Both the position numbers and the translations under genes were made by a program. A DNA stretch of 56,585 bases from contig NZ_SPVF01000122.1 of NCBI RefSeq assembly GCF_004614185.1, positions 1-56,585 of the forward strand, read 5' to 3'. Positions 19,786 to 28,741 of the stretch are shown piece by piece. The DNA is from Zemynaea arenosa. Lineage in GTDB: Bacteria > Pseudomonadota > Gammaproteobacteria > Burkholderiales > Burkholderiaceae_D. Positions within the stretch are counted from its first letter, which is position 1. Every line of letters starts with the position of its first letter. The notes under the pieces were generated by a model, which was not told the DNA's origin, ran no database searches, and saw only the letters and a program-made list of their open reading frames with translations.

Positions 19786-21852
19786 ATGGCGGGATCTCTT
19801 AACCCTCATCTTTTGCTCGCGGTACCGCTGGCTCCCCTCGCGGGCTCCGCGATCGCGGGCCTGTTCGGCACCCGGTTCTTCGGTAATGTGATTGGCCGCG
19901 GCGTCTCCACCGCAGCCACCATCCTGGGCGTGCTGGTCGCCTTCCTCATCTCGGCCAGCGTCCTGATGGACGTGATGCACGGCGCCACCTTCAACGGCAC
20001 CATCTACAACTGGATGACCGTGAATGGCCTGAAGCTGGAAGTCGGCTTCCAGGTCGATTCGCTCACGGCGATGATGATGTGCGTGGTGACCTTCGTGTCC
20101 CTGATGGTTCACATCTACACCATCGGCTACATGGCGGAGGACGAAGGCTACAACCGCTTCTTCTCCTACATTTCGCTGTTCACGTTCTCGATGCTGATGC
20201 TGGTCATGGCCAATAACTTCCTGCAGCTGTTCTTCGGCTGGGAAGCGGTGGGCCTGGTCTCCTACCTGCTGATCGGCTTCTGGTACACCCGCCCGACCGC
20301 GATCTTCGCGAACATGAAGGCGTTCCTGGTGAACCGCGTCGGCGACTTCGGCTTTATCCTCGGTATCGGCCTGCTGCTGGCCTACTCGGGTTCGATGAAC
20401 TACCAGGAGGTGTTCGCCCAGCGCGAGCACCTGGCCACCTTGACCGTGCCGGGCACCGACTGGATGCTGCTGACCGCGGCCTGCATCTGCCTGTTCATCG
20501 GCGCGATGGGTAAATCGGCCCAGTTCCCGCTGCACGTCTGGCTGCCGGATTCGATGGAAGGCCCGACCCCGATCTCCGCACTGATCCACGCAGCGACCAT
20601 GGTCACCGCCGGTATCTTCATGGTGTCGCGCATGTCGCCCCTGTTCGAGCTGTCGGACGTGGCGCTGTCCTTCGTCATGATCATCGGCGCGATCACCGCG
20701 CTGTTCATGGGCTTCCTGGGCATCATCCAGAACGACATCAAGCGCGTGGTCGCGTATTCGACCCTGTCGCAGCTGGGCTACATGACCGTGGCGCTGGGCG
20801 CCTCGGCCTACTCGGTGGCCGTGTTCCACCTGATGACCCACGCGTTCTTCAAGGCGCTGCTGTTCCTTGGCGCCGGCTCGGTCATCATCGGCATGCACCA
20901 CGACCAGGACATCCGCAACATGGGCGGCCTGTGGAAGTACATGAAGATCACCTGGATCACCTCCCTGATCGGTTCCCTGGCGCTGATCGGTACCCCGTTC
21001 TTCTCGGGCTTCTACTCCAAGGATTCGATCATCGAGGCGGTCTCGCTGTCGCACCTGCCGGGTGCCGGCTTCGCCCACTTCGCGGTGCTGGCGGGCGTGT
21101 TCGTGACCGCGTTCTACTCCTTCCGCATGTATTTCCTGGTGTTCCATGGCGAAGAGCGTTTCGGCCAGCCGCACCACCACAGCGAGGGGCATGATTCGGA
21201 CGCGCACAACGAAGAAGACGTCCATGACGACCACGGCCACGATGAGCACCACCACGGCCTGGCCCCGGGCCAGAAGCCGCACGAGTCGCCGTTCGTGGTC
21301 TGGTTCCCGCTGGTGATGCTGGCGATTCCGTCGATCTTCATCGGCTACTTCGGCATCCAGTACATGCTGTACGGTGACTTCTTCAAGGGCGTGATCTTCT
21401 TCAGCGAACACCACCCGGCGATGGAAGAACTGGCACACGAGTTCCACAGCGCCGGCGCGATGGGCATGCACGCCTTCACCAGCGCGCCGTTCTGGCTCGC
21501 GCTGGCCGGTGTCGCCGCAGCCTACTACTGCTACATGGTCAACCGCGCGGTGCCGCAGTGGTTCTACGACAAGCTGCGTCCGATCCACACCCTGCTGGAC
21601 AACAAGTACTACATGGACAAGTTCAACCAGACCGTGTTCGCGGGCGGTGCGCGCCTGCTGGGCGGCGGCCTGTGGACGGTCGGCGACCGTGGCCTGATCG
21701 ACGGGCTGGTGGTCAATGGTTCGGCCAAGCTGGTGGGCTGGTTCTCCTCGCTCACCCGCCTGCTGCAGTCCGGCTATATCTACCACTACGCATTCGTGAT
21801 GATCCTGGGCGTGCTGTACTTCCTGGTGAAGTACTTCCCGTTCTGGCAATAA
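19786..21852 (+). CDS. nuoL: NADH-quinone oxidoreductase subunit L
   Basis: 688 residues. The largest of the three antiporter-like proton-pumping subunits, with about 16 transmembrane helices and the long lateral helix at the C terminus. Family motifs include FFGWEAVGLVSYLLIGFW, GDFGFILGIGL, HVWLPDSMEGPTPISALIHA and VVAYSTLSQLGYM. Between two helices, at about residues 462-493, there is a loop with more than a dozen histidines and many acidic residues; His-rich loops at this place are known in related bacteria. It lies 34 bases behind nuoK. Confidence 0.98.
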   Translation: MAGSLNPHLLLAVPLAPLAGSAIAGLFGTRFFGNVIGRGVSTAATILGVLVAFLISASVLMDVMHGATFNGTIYNWMTVNGLKLEVGFQVDSLTAMMMCVVTFVSLMVHIYTIGYMAEDEGYNRFFSYISLFTFSMLMLVMANNFLQLFFGWEAVGLVSYLLIGFWYTRPTAIFANMKAFLVNRVGDFGFILGIGLLLAYSGSMNYQEVFAQREHLATLTVPGTDWMLLTAACICLFIGAMGKSAQFPLHVWLPDSMEGPTPISALIHAATMVTAGIFMVSRMSPLFELSDVALSFVMIIGAITALFMGFLGIIQNDIKRVVAYSTLSQLGYMTVALGASAYSVAVFHLMTHAFFKALLFLGAGSVIIGMHHDQDIRNMGGLWKYMKITWITSLIGSLALIGTPFFSGFYSKDSIIEAVSLSHLPGAGFAHFAVLAGVFVTAFYSFRMYFLVFHGEERFGQPHHHSEGHDSDAHNEEDVHDDHGHDEHHHGLAPGQKPHESPFVVWFPLVMLAIPSIFIGYFGIQYMLYGDFFKGVIFFSEHHPAMEELAHEFHSAGAMGMHAFTSAPFWLALAGVAAAYYCYMVNRAVPQWFYDKLRPIHTLLDNKYYMDKFNQTVFAGGARLLGGGLWTVGDRGLIDGLVVNGSAKLVGWFSSLTRLLQSGYIYHYAFVMILGVLYFLVKYFPFWQ

Positions 21853-21879
21853 CCCGACCACGCAAAAAGATTGACAACC

Positions 21880-23379
21880 ATGATGCAGTCAACACTCAAT
21901 CAAACTCACTACCTCAGCCTCGCGATCTGGCTGCCGATCCTGTTCGGCGCCATCGTGCTGGCCGTAGGCCGCGATTCCAACCGTGGCCTGGTGCGCGTGC
22001 TGTCGCTGGTCGGCTCCATCGTCAGCCTGCTGCCGACGATCCCGCTCATCACCCAGTTCGACAAGGCCGCCCACGGCATGCAGTTCGCCGAGAAGGCACC
22101 GTGGATCGAGCGCTTCAACATCTTCTACTCGCTCGGCATCGACGGCCTGTCGCTGTGGTTCGTGCCGCTGACGGCCTTCATCACCATCATCGTGGTGATC
22201 GCGGCGTGGGAAGTGATCCAGGAACGCGTGGCGCAGTACATGGGCGCCTTCCTGATCCTGTCCGGTCTCATGATCGGGGTGTTCACCGCGATGGACGGCC
22301 TGCTGTTCTACTTCTTCTTTGAAGCGACCCTGATCCCGATGTACCTGATCATCGGTATCTGGGGCGGCGACAACCGCATCTACGCCTCCTTCAAGTTCTT
22401 CCTCTACACGTTCCTGGGTTCGCTGCTGACGCTGGTCGCCATCATCTACCTGTACAACGTGTCGGGCACCTTCGACATCCTGTCGTGGCACCAGCTGCCG
22501 CTGACGATGAAGGAACAGACGCTGATCTTCATCGCCTTCTTCGCCGCCTTCGCGGTCAAGGTGCCGATGTTCCCGGTCCACACCTGGCTGCCGGACGTGC
22601 ACGTGGAAGCGCCGACCGGTGGTTCCGCCGTGCTGGCCGCGATCATGCTGAAGCTGGGCGCGTATGGCTTCCTGCGATTCTCGCTGCCGATCACCCCGGA
22701 CGCGTCGCACTCGCTGGCCGGCTTCGTGATTGTGCTGTCGCTGATCGCCGTGATCTACATCGGCCTGGTGGCCCTGGTCCAGAAAGACATGAAAAAGCTG
22801 GTCGCCTATTCGTCGATCGCGCACATGGGCTTCGTCACGCTGGGCTTCTTCATGTTCAACACGATCGGTACCCAGGGCGGTATCGTGCAGATGATCTCCC
22901 ACGGCTTCGTGTCGGGCGCGATGTTCCTCTGCATCGGCGTGCTGTACGACCGCATGCACTCGCGCCAGATCGCCGACTACGGTGGCGTGATCAACGTGAT
23001 GCCGCGCTTTGCCGCCTTCGTGGTGTTCTTCTCGATGGCCAACTGCGGCCTGCCGGCGACCTCCGGCTTCGTCGGTGAGTTCATGGTGATCCTGGGCGCG
23101 GTGCAGTTCAACTTCGTCACCGGCATCCTGGCTGCGACCGCGCTGATCCTCGGCGCCGCCTATTCGCTGTGGATGGTCAAGCGCGTCGTCTTCGGCGCCA
23201 TCACCAACCCGCACGTGAAGGAACTGACCGACCTGAATGGCCGCGAGTTCTTCATCCTGGGCGTGCTGGCCCTGGCCTCGCTGTACATGGGCCTCTACCC
23301 GGCGCCGTTCACCGATACGATGCAAACCTCCGTGGCGGACCTGCTGCAGCATGTCTCCGTCAGCAAGCTGCCACAATAA
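21880..23379 (+). CDS. nuoM: NADH-quinone oxidoreductase subunit M
   Basis: 499 residues. Second antiporter-like pump subunit with about 14 transmembrane helices. Motifs: FFEATLIPMYLIIGIWGG (with the key Glu), FPVHTWLPDVHVEAPTGGS and KKLVAYSSIAHMGFV. The ATG at 21880 (ATGATGCAG) is preferred over a TTG at 21871. It follows nuoL after 27 bases and precedes nuoN by 13. Confidence 0.98.
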   Translation: MMQSTLNQTHYLSLAIWLPILFGAIVLAVGRDSNRGLVRVLSLVGSIVSLLPTIPLITQFDKAAHGMQFAEKAPWIERFNIFYSLGIDGLSLWFVPLTAFITIIVVIAAWEVIQERVAQYMGAFLILSGLMIGVFTAMDGLLFYFFFEATLIPMYLIIGIWGGDNRIYASFKFFLYTFLGSLLTLVAIIYLYNVSGTFDILSWHQLPLTMKEQTLIFIAFFAAFAVKVPMFPVHTWLPDVHVEAPTGGSAVLAAIMLKLGAYGFLRFSLPITPDASHSLAGFVIVLSLIAVIYIGLVALVQKDMKKLVAYSSIAHMGFVTLGFFMFNTIGTQGGIVQMISHGFVSGAMFLCIGVLYDRMHSRQIADYGGVINVMPRFAAFVVFFSMANCGLPATSGFVGEFMVILGAVQFNFVTGILAATALILGAAYSLWMVKRVVFGAITNPHVKELTDLNGREFFILGVLALASLYMGLYPAPFTDTMQTSVADLLQHVSVSKLPQ

Positions 23380-23392
23380 GAGCTAGATAACG

Positions 23393-24889
23393 ATGAATAC
23401 CACCAACCTCGTCCCGCTGTACGCCGAGATCTTCCTGACGGTCGCGGCCTCCGCGATCCTGCTGATCGACATGTTCCTGGCGGACGCGAAGCGCAACGTG
23501 ACCTACGTGCTCTCGCTGCTGACGCTCGTCGGCTGCGCGCTGTTCACCTGGGCCGACTTCAACACCGGTGCCACCACCTACACGTTCTCGAACATGTTCG
23601 TGTCGGACCCGATGTCGAACCTGCTCAAGCTGTTCACCTACCTGGCCGTCGGCTTCACCCTGGTGTACTCGCGCCAGTACGTGGGCGACCGCCAGATGAC
23701 CAACACCCACCTCGGTGGCGAGTTCTACGTGCTCGCGCTGTTCTCGATGCTCGGCCAGATGGTCATGATCTCGGGGAACAGCATGCTGTCCGTCTACCTC
23801 GGCCTGGAGCTGATGTCGCTGTCGCTGTACGCGCTGGTGGCCCTGCGCCGCGATCACGCCGTGTCCACCGAAGCGTCGATGAAGTACTTCGTCCTCGGCG
23901 CCCTGGCCTCCGGCATGCTCCTGTATGGCATCTCGATGCTGTACGGCGCCACCGGCACCCTGGAGATCACCCAGATCGCCAAGGTGGCCGCATCGGGCAC
24001 CATCAAGCCGACCATCCTGGTGTTCGGCATCGTGTTCATCGTCGCCGGCCTGGCGTTCAAGCTGGGCGCCGTGCCGTTCCACATGTGGGTGCCGGACGTG
24101 TACCAAGGCTCGCCGACCGCGGTGACCCTGCTGCTGGGCGGTGCGCCCAAGCTGGCGACCTTCGCCATCTGCGTGCGCCTGCTGGTGGAAGGCCTGCTCC
24201 CGCTGGCCATCGAATGGCAGCAGATGCTGATGGTGCTGGCCGTGCTGTCGCTGGCCATCGGTAACCTGACCGCGATCGCGCAGACCAACATCAAGCGCAT
24301 GCTGGCTTACTCCACCATCGCGCAGATGGGCTTCATCATCATCGGCCTGCTGGCCGGTGTGTCGGGCACCGCCACCGGTGTCGACACCAGCAACACCGCC
24401 TCGGCCTACAGCTCGGCGATGTACTACTCCATCACCTACGTGCTGACCACCCTCGGCACCTTCGGCCTGGTGATGCTGCTGGCGCGTTCGGGCTTCGAAG
24501 CGGAGCAGATCTCCGACTTCCGCGGCCTGGCCAAGCGTTCGCCGTGGTACGCGACCGTGATGACGGTGCTGATGTTCTCCCTGGCCGGCGTGCCGCCGAT
24601 GGTCGGCTTCGCGGCCAAGTTCGCGGTGCTGCAGGCCGTCGTGGCACAGGGCCAAATCTGGCTGTCCGTGGTCGCGGTGATGTTCTCGCTGATCGGCGCC
24701 TACTACTACCTGCGCATCGTGAAGACCATGTGGTTCGACGAGCCGGCGGATACCGCCGTCATCGCCGCACCGTTCGACATGCGCCTGGCGCTGACCCTGA
24801 ACGGCATCTTCGTGGTGGCTGCGGGCATGTTCCCGGCGGCGATGCTGGACGCGTGCCTGCACGCGATGAAACTGACGCTGGCATCCTGA
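23393..24889 (+). CDS. nuoN: NADH-quinone oxidoreductase subunit N
   Basis: 498 residues, about 14 transmembrane helices; third antiporter-like pump subunit. Motifs: [17 protein letters not shown] (key Glu), [18 protein letters not shown] and [15 protein letters not shown]. It ends the set of fourteen nuo genes, which run without interruption or foreign insert from 10349. A DUF2818 gene starts one base after its stop. Confidence 0.98.
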   Translation: MNTTNLVPLYAEIFLTVAASAILLIDMFLADAKRNVTYVLSLLTLVGCALFTWADFNTGATTYTFSNMFVSDPMSNLLKLFTYLAVGFTLVYSRQYVGDRQMTNTHLGGEFYVLALFSMLGQMVMISGNSMLSVYLGLELMSLSLYALVALRRDHAVSTEASMKYFVLGALASGMLLYGISMLYGATGTLEITQIAKVAASGTIKPTILVFGIVFIVAGLAFKLGAVPFHMWVPDVYQGSPTAVTLLLGGAPKLATFAICVRLLVEGLLPLAIEWQQMLMVLAVLSLAIGNLTAIAQTNIKRMLAYSTIAQMGFIIIGLLAGVSGTATGVDTSNTASAYSSAMYYSITYVLTTLGTFGLVMLLARSGFEAEQISDFRGLAKRSPWYATVMTVLMFSLAGVPPMVGFAAKFAVLQAVVAQGQIWLSVVAVMFSLIGAYYYLRIVKTMWFDEPADTAVIAAPFDMRLALTLNGIFVVAAGMFPAAMLDACLHAMKLTLAS

Positions 24890-24890
24890 T

Positions 24891-25223
24891 TTGGACACCA
24901 ATGTCGCGGCCTGGTTGGTGATCGCGGTGGCCATCGCGGCTGCCAACCTGCCGTTCTTCACCGAGGGCGTATTCGGCTTCATTCCCCTGAAGCCCGCGCC
25001 CGGCTCCGCTGAGCCGCGCCCCAAGCCGTTCTGGGCGCGCCTGGCCGAGCTGGTTGTTCTATACTTCGTCGTCGGCGGGCTCGCCCGTGTGCTCGAAGGC
25101 CAGCTGGGGGACGTGTTCCCGCAGACGTCGGCCAATATGTTCTACCCGATCACGGCCTGCCTGTTCCTCGTACTCGCGTTTCCCGGCTTTGTGCTGCGCT
25201 ACCTGCGCAAGCACCGCCACTGA
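24891..25223 (+). CDS. DUF2818 family membrane protein
   Basis: 110 residues with three transmembrane segments (about 6-26, 48-65 and 83-103). The first lines up with WLVIAVAIAAANLPF, the usual N-terminal helix of DUF2818 proteins, which regularly follow nuoN in Burkholderiales. The start is TTG at 24891, one base after the nuoN stop; no ATG or GTG gives the full first helix. Translation is probably coupled to nuoN. The conserved position suggests a role with complex I, but none is established from this sequence. Confidence 0.88.
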   Translation: MDTNVAAWLVIAVAIAAANLPFFTEGVFGFIPLKPAPGSAEPRPKPFWARLAELVVLYFVVGGLARVLEGQLGDVFPQTSANMFYPITACLFLVLAFPGFVLRYLRKHRH

Positions 25224-25226
25224 CAC

Positions 25227-25261
25227 GCACCACGCTGTCGTCGCCGTTGCCTGCGTGGTGC
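25227..25261. terminator. Perfect 9-bp stem-loop at the end of the nuo operon
   Basis: GCACCACGC (25227-25235) and GCGTGGTGC (25253-25261) form a perfect stem with a 17-base loop, starting 4 bases after the DUF2818 stop and ending 17 bases before the NUDIX start. No T-run follows, so it may be a Rho-type stop, an mRNA-stabilising hairpin or an attenuator before the NUDIX gene. Confidence 0.4.
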
Positions 25262-25277
25262 CCTGACCGGAGCCACC

Positions 25278-25847
25278 ATGCAGCAAAAAGCAACCCGTCT
25301 GACAGAGACCCGTATCAGCGGTGAAGTCGCCTACGACGGCAAATTCCTCAAGGTCGAACGCGACCTGATTCAACTCCCCGACGGCAAGCAGACCCACCGC
25401 GAATTCATTCGCCATCCGGGTGCTGTCGTCATCATTCCCCTCCTTGACGATGGCCGCGTGCTGATGGAGCGCCAGTTCCGCTATCCGAACGCGCAGGAGT
25501 TCATTGAATTCCCGGCCGGGAAAATCGATCCGGGCGAGGACTGGCTCGAATGCGCCAAGCGGGAGCTGAAGGAGGAGACCGGGTACACGGCCACCGACTG
25601 GCAATTCGTCTGCACCATCCACAATGCGATTGCGTATTCGGACGAGCACCTGGAGCTGTACCTGGCGCGCGGGCTGACCGCAGGCGAGGCCAAGCTCGAT
25701 GAGGGCGAGTTCCTCGAATGCTTCACCGTGACGGTGCCGGAGCTGCTGGACCTGGTCCGCACCGGCCAGATCACGGACGTCAAGACCATCATCGGCAGCT
25801 TCTGGCTGGAGAAGATCGTGGCGGGGCAGTGGGAGCCGCCGCGCTGA
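25278..25847 (+). CDS. NUDIX hydrolase, ADP-ribose pyrophosphatase type
   Basis: 189 residues. The Nudix box is complete: G-KIDPG-E-DWLECAK-REL-KEE-TGY at about residues 80-102, with the metal-binding REL/EE core. The preceding strands GRVLMERQFRYP and EFIEFPAGK match ADP-ribose pyrophosphatases (NudF group), which hydrolyse ADP-ribose to AMP and ribose 5-phosphate. GGAG lies 7 bases before the ATG. It follows the nuo operon after 54 bases and its stop lies 2 bases before the next start, so it probably forms an operon with the exported HExxH protein and ispD/ispF. Confidence 0.93.
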   Translation: MQQKATRLTETRISGEVAYDGKFLKVERDLIQLPDGKQTHREFIRHPGAVVIIPLLDDGRVLMERQFRYPNAQEFIEFPAGKIDPGEDWLECAKRELKEETGYTATDWQFVCTIHNAIAYSDEHLELYLARGLTAGEAKLDEGEFLECFTVTVPELLDLVRTGQITDVKTIIGSFWLEKIVAGQWEPPR

Positions 25848-25849
25848 CC

Positions 25850-26545
25850 ATGCGCGTGGCGCTGCTGCTGTCCGGTGTCTTGCTGGGCGCTCCGGCGCTC
25901 GCCCAGGCGCAGCGCACGCCCTTCCAGGCCCGCTGCGAAGACACGTTGCGCAAGACCTCCGTGCAACTGACCTCCAGCACGCCCGGCTACAGCATCGACA
26001 ACAGCGTGTCCTACCGCGCGCTGACGCAGATGAAAGGCCGCACCGCACGCCGCGCCTGGGTGCTGGGCCTGACGCGGGCCGAGTCGCACGCTGCCATCCG
26101 TACCAGCGGCAGCATCCTGGAAGACCGCGCCGCAGCCTACGAGTGCATGACGCCGCAAATCAACGTCGAGCTGTCCTACGTGCCCATCACGGTCTATGTC
26201 GGCCGGGAATTCGGCCCCGGCACCTGCGCCTACAACCAGATCCTGCAGCACGAGCTGCGCCATGTGCGTTCCTACCTCGATCACATGGCGGTGGTGGAGC
26301 GCACCGTTCGCTCAGCGCTGGAGCAGCGCTTCCGCAGTCAGCCTTTGTACGCGCCACGTGGACAATCGAACGCACTGCTGGGACGCGAAATCGACGCGCG
26401 CTGGATCCCTTATATAAAATCCGAACTGGGGAAGGTCGAAGCGCGGCAGGCTGCGATCGATAGCCCTGCGGAATATGCTCGCCTGAGCAGGATTTGCAAA
26501 GGTGAGGTACAGTCGATTCTCAAAGCTCACCGAAGTACGCCATGA
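25850..26545 (+). CDS. Exported protein with HExxH motif, function unknown
   Basis: 231 residues. Signal peptide MRVALLLSGVLLGAPALAQA, cleaved near residue 20. The mature protein has three cysteines in its central part (ARCEDT, YECMT, GTCAYN) and one near the end (RICKG). A helix reads ILQHELRHVRSYLDHM at about residues 128-143: HELRH fits the HExxH zinc-protease motif, with a further His eight residues later. The stretch VYVGREFGPGTCAYNQILQHE looks like a strand followed by a metal-binding helix, seen in some uncharacterised exported proteobacterial proteins. I do not recognise a named family. Its TGA overlaps the ispD ATG by four bases, so it is coupled to an isoprenoid gene with no obvious link. 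Confidence 0.8.
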   Translation: MRVALLLSGVLLGAPALAQAQRTPFQARCEDTLRKTSVQLTSSTPGYSIDNSVSYRALTQMKGRTARRAWVLGLTRAESHAAIRTSGSILEDRAAAYECMTPQINVELSYVPITVYVGREFGPGTCAYNQILQHELRHVRSYLDHMAVVERTVRSALEQRFRSQPLYAPRGQSNALLGREIDARWIPYIKSELGKVEARQAAIDSPAEYARLSRICKGEVQSILKAHRSTP

Positions 26546-27249
26546 CCCGAAGCACGCCTCGCTATGTTGCACTGATCCCCGCCGCCGGCGTGGGCGCGCG
26601 GATGCGTGCGGACGGGCCCAAGCAATACCTGCCGATCGCCGGCAAGCCGATGCTGCGGCACACCGTGGAGGCCTTCCTGTCGAGCGACCGGATTGCGCAC
26701 ACTTATGTGGTGGTCAGTGCGGACGATCCCCTGATCGACTCAGTGGTCCCAAGCGGCGGCGTCACCGTGCTGCGCTGCGGTGGCGCGACGCGCATGGAAT
26801 CCATCCTCAATGGCCTGCAGGCGCTGCGCGACACGCTGCGCGATGATGACCACGTGCTGGTGCACGATGCCGCGCGGCCTGGGCTGACCGCTGGATTGAT
26901 CGAGCGGCTGATCGATGCCGTGGGCGACGATCCGGCCGGCGGCCTGCTCGCGCTGAAGGTAGTCGACACCGTCAAGCTGCGCGGTGCCGAGGGTAGCGTG
27001 AGCACCGTCCCGCGCGACGGTCTGTGGCTGGCCCAGACCCCGCAAATGTTTCGCTACCGGCTGCTGCGCGACGCGCTGGCCGGCGCACGCGACCCCGCTG
27101 CCGTCACCGACGATGCCAGCGCGGTCGAGGCCATGGGCTTTGCGCCCAAGCTGGTGGAAGGACACCCCCGTAACCTGAAGGTGACGCTGCCCGACGACAT
27201 CCGGATCGCCGAGATGTACCTGGCCGCCACCGACCCGACATCGAACTGA
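26542..27249 (+). CDS. ispD: 2-C-methyl-D-erythritol 4-phosphate cytidylyltransferase
   Basis: 235 residues. Third step of the MEP isoprenoid pathway: couples MEP to CTP giving CDP-ME and pyrophosphate. The nucleotide-binding signature IPAAGVGARM-x4-PKQYL is at residues 12-30; VLVHDAARP at about 111-119 and a C-terminal EGHPRNLKVTLPDDI complete the family pattern. It starts within the stop of the exported HExxH gene and ends 6 bases before ispF, the usual ispDF pairing. Confidence 0.97.
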   Translation: MTRSTPRYVALIPAAGVGARMRADGPKQYLPIAGKPMLRHTVEAFLSSDRIAHTYVVVSADDPLIDSVVPSGGVTVLRCGGATRMESILNGLQALRDTLRDDDHVLVHDAARPGLTAGLIERLIDAVGDDPAGGLLALKVVDTVKLRGAEGSVSTVPRDGLWLAQTPQMFRYRLLRDALAGARDPAAVTDDASAVEAMGFAPKLVEGHPRNLKVTLPDDIRIAEMYLAATDPTSN

Positions 27250-27255
27250 GACACT

Positions 27256-27765
27256 ATGGCACTGGCTTCCTACAATCCCACTCCACCATTCCGCATCGGG
27301 ATGGGTTATGACTGCCACGCGCTGGTCGAGGGGCGCAAGCTGATCCTCGGCGGCGTGACCATTCCGCACAAGACCGGGCTGCAAGGGCACTCGGACGCGG
27401 ACGCGCTGCTGCATGCGATCATCGATGCGCTCCTGGGCGCGGCGGCGCTGGGCGACATCGGCAAGCACTTCCCGGATACGGACCCGATGTTTGCGGGCGC
27501 CGATTCGCGGACCTTGCTGCGCGAGGTGGCATCGCGCGTGGTGGCCACCGGCTATACCATCGGGAATGTAGACGCGACCATCATCGCCCAGCAGCCCAAG
27601 ATGGCCCCGCACATCCCGCAGATGGTGTCGCGCATCGCAGAGGACATTGGCGTCTCGCCGCAGCAGGTCAACATCAAGGCCAAGACCAACGAAAAGCTCG
27701 GCTGGCTGGGCCGTGAAGAAGGCATCGCCGCCGAAGCCGTCGCTCTCCTGATCCGCGCGGCATAG
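27256..27765 (+). CDS. ispF: 2-C-methyl-D-erythritol 2,4-cyclodiphosphate synthase
   Basis: 169 residues. Fifth step of the MEP pathway; forms a trimer with zinc. Metal ligands are in GYDCHAL (Asp and His; Cys replaces the usual Val) and in [23 protein letters not shown] and the C-terminal [23 protein letters not shown] also match. About ten residues longer at the N terminus than E. coli IspF. It is the last gene of this run; the remnant toxin gene converges on it. Confidence 0.97.
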   Translation: MALASYNPTPPFRIGMGYDCHALVEGRKLILGGVTIPHKTGLQGHSDADALLHAIIDALLGAAALGDIGKHFPDTDPMFAGADSRTLLREVASRVVATGYTIGNVDATIIAQQPKMAPHIPQMVSRIAEDIGVSPQQVNIKAKTNEKLGWLGREEGIAAEAVALLIRAA

Positions 27766-27794
27766 CGCTGCTCCGCGTCTGCGCGCTGCGCGGG

Positions 27795-28235
27795 CTAAGA
27801 TTGCCGGTCGTCTTCAAACGGTCGTACGTTAATGACATGAACCGTCGAGACGATGTGAAGCTCGTACGGCACCCGCACGTGAGGGCCTTAGAAATCCTTC
27901 GTATTCCGAGTAATGATGGTGGCGCCTCATTGCGCGGCCGTCGCCTTGATGATCGCGTCGGGCAAATGTATTTCGGGACCTCGCCGATGCCCTACCGCAC
28001 AGAGGCGCGCGGCGTTGTTCATGATGGATTCAGTGATGGGTACGACCGCGATATCGACTGCCTTCAAAATTTCGCTAAAGCGATCTTCCTGCGCTGAATC
28101 GGTCCCCGCGAGCACCTCCATCCACGTCATGGCGCTCATGTATCGCTCATCCCAGTGCGCGAGTTCGGCTAGCGCCTGTTCGTAGCCCTTCAAGACGTCG
28201 ATCAGGATATTGGTGTCGAAAACTACCGGCGCCAT
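27795..28235 (-). pseudogene. VapC-like PIN-domain toxin, broken by two in-frame stops
   Basis: The intact part is 102 residues: DTNILID (Asp7), Glu40 and LPDAIIKATAA (Asp93) are three of the four acidic residues of PIN ribonucleases. A TGA at 27927-27929 then ends the frame. Without any shift the same frame continues GATIITRNTKDF, the expected last conserved PIN block with the fourth Asp, until a TAA at 27888-27890, and again continues GPHVRVPYEL to a TAG at 27795-27797. The full length of 147 codons would be normal for VapC. So homology runs through two nonsense codons. The start ATG overlaps the antitoxin end by 13 bases. The truncated product lacks the fourth acid and is probably inactive. 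Confidence 0.82.
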
Positions 28236-28423
28236 CTGTCTCTCAGCTCGCGCTGGTACTCGACGCCATCCGCAGGGATATCTGTGCGGTGAGCCCAGAT
28301 CCCGGCAATCTGCCGTAGTGCCGCGACTCGACGGGCCCTTCGTTTTTCAATGGTATCGACATCTGCTGCGGGCTGAGACGAGGGCGTTGTCGTTTCCTCC
28401 TCGCTCTTCTTTCTGGCAGCCAT
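28223..28423 (-). CDS. VapB-like antitoxin of a decayed toxin-antitoxin pair
   Basis: 66 residues. A Lys/Glu/Ser-rich N terminus with no recognisable DNA-binding fold is followed by a helix (RRARRVAALRQIAGIW) and DIPADGVEYQRELRDRW, a pattern typical of the toxin-wrapping tail of VapB-type antitoxins. The frame is intact, while the toxin behind it is broken. The stop lies 13 bases inside the toxin frame (AGATGG of the antitoxin provides the toxin ATG), a usual TA arrangement. An inverted repeat upstream overlaps a possible -10 box. Confidence 0.72.
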   Translation of the reverse strand: MAARKKSEEETTTPSSQPAADVDTIEKRRARRVAALRQIAGIWAHRTDIPADGVEYQRELRDRWRR

Positions 28424-28741
28424 GGTGTTCTTCTTCGTGCGGATAGCTGAATCCAGTGTACGCCTTCGGCAGCGCGCTGGGCTTCACTGGACAAAGCGGG
28501 TTCGACCGGCAGGCGCTGCAGAAGTTCCCGCTCGGGAAGGTAACAGGAATGATGCAAATCAGATCGACGTGCCGAAGTAGTCCAACCCGTCGCGTGGCCT
28601 CGTGCGGCGTGGCGATAGGCTGCAGCATCGCCGCGCTGACCGAGGGGCCCGCCCCGGCGGCGCTGGCTGCGAGGGGAGGGGCTGGGCCTGCAGGCGGGTG
28701 CATGTTAATCTTGGCAGCTCGACCGTTCTGGAAGGAGCTCC
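28424..28741. other. Gene-free interval between antitoxin and dsbA
   Basis: No convincing gene is seen in these 318 bases. They hold the presumed divergent promoters of the antitoxin (leftward) and of the DsbA-like gene (rightward, with AAGGAG before its ATG) and the inverted repeat at 28452-28491. Short open frames here have no family-like composition. Confidence 0.6.
28452..28491 (-). promoter_or_regulatory. Inverted repeat over a possible antitoxin -10 box
   Basis: TCCAGTG (28452-28458) and CACTGGA (28485-28491) are perfect 7-bp arms 26 bases apart. The left arm overlaps TACACT read on the minus strand (28455-28460), a 5/6 -10 match 31 bases before the antitoxin start. No good -35 was found. 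A site for autoregulation is possible. Confidence 0.35.

Noticed and set aside
19780..23376. Long His/Asp/Gln-rich open frames antisense to nuoL and nuoM
   Set aside because: They are reverse complements of membrane-helix codons and have no family features.
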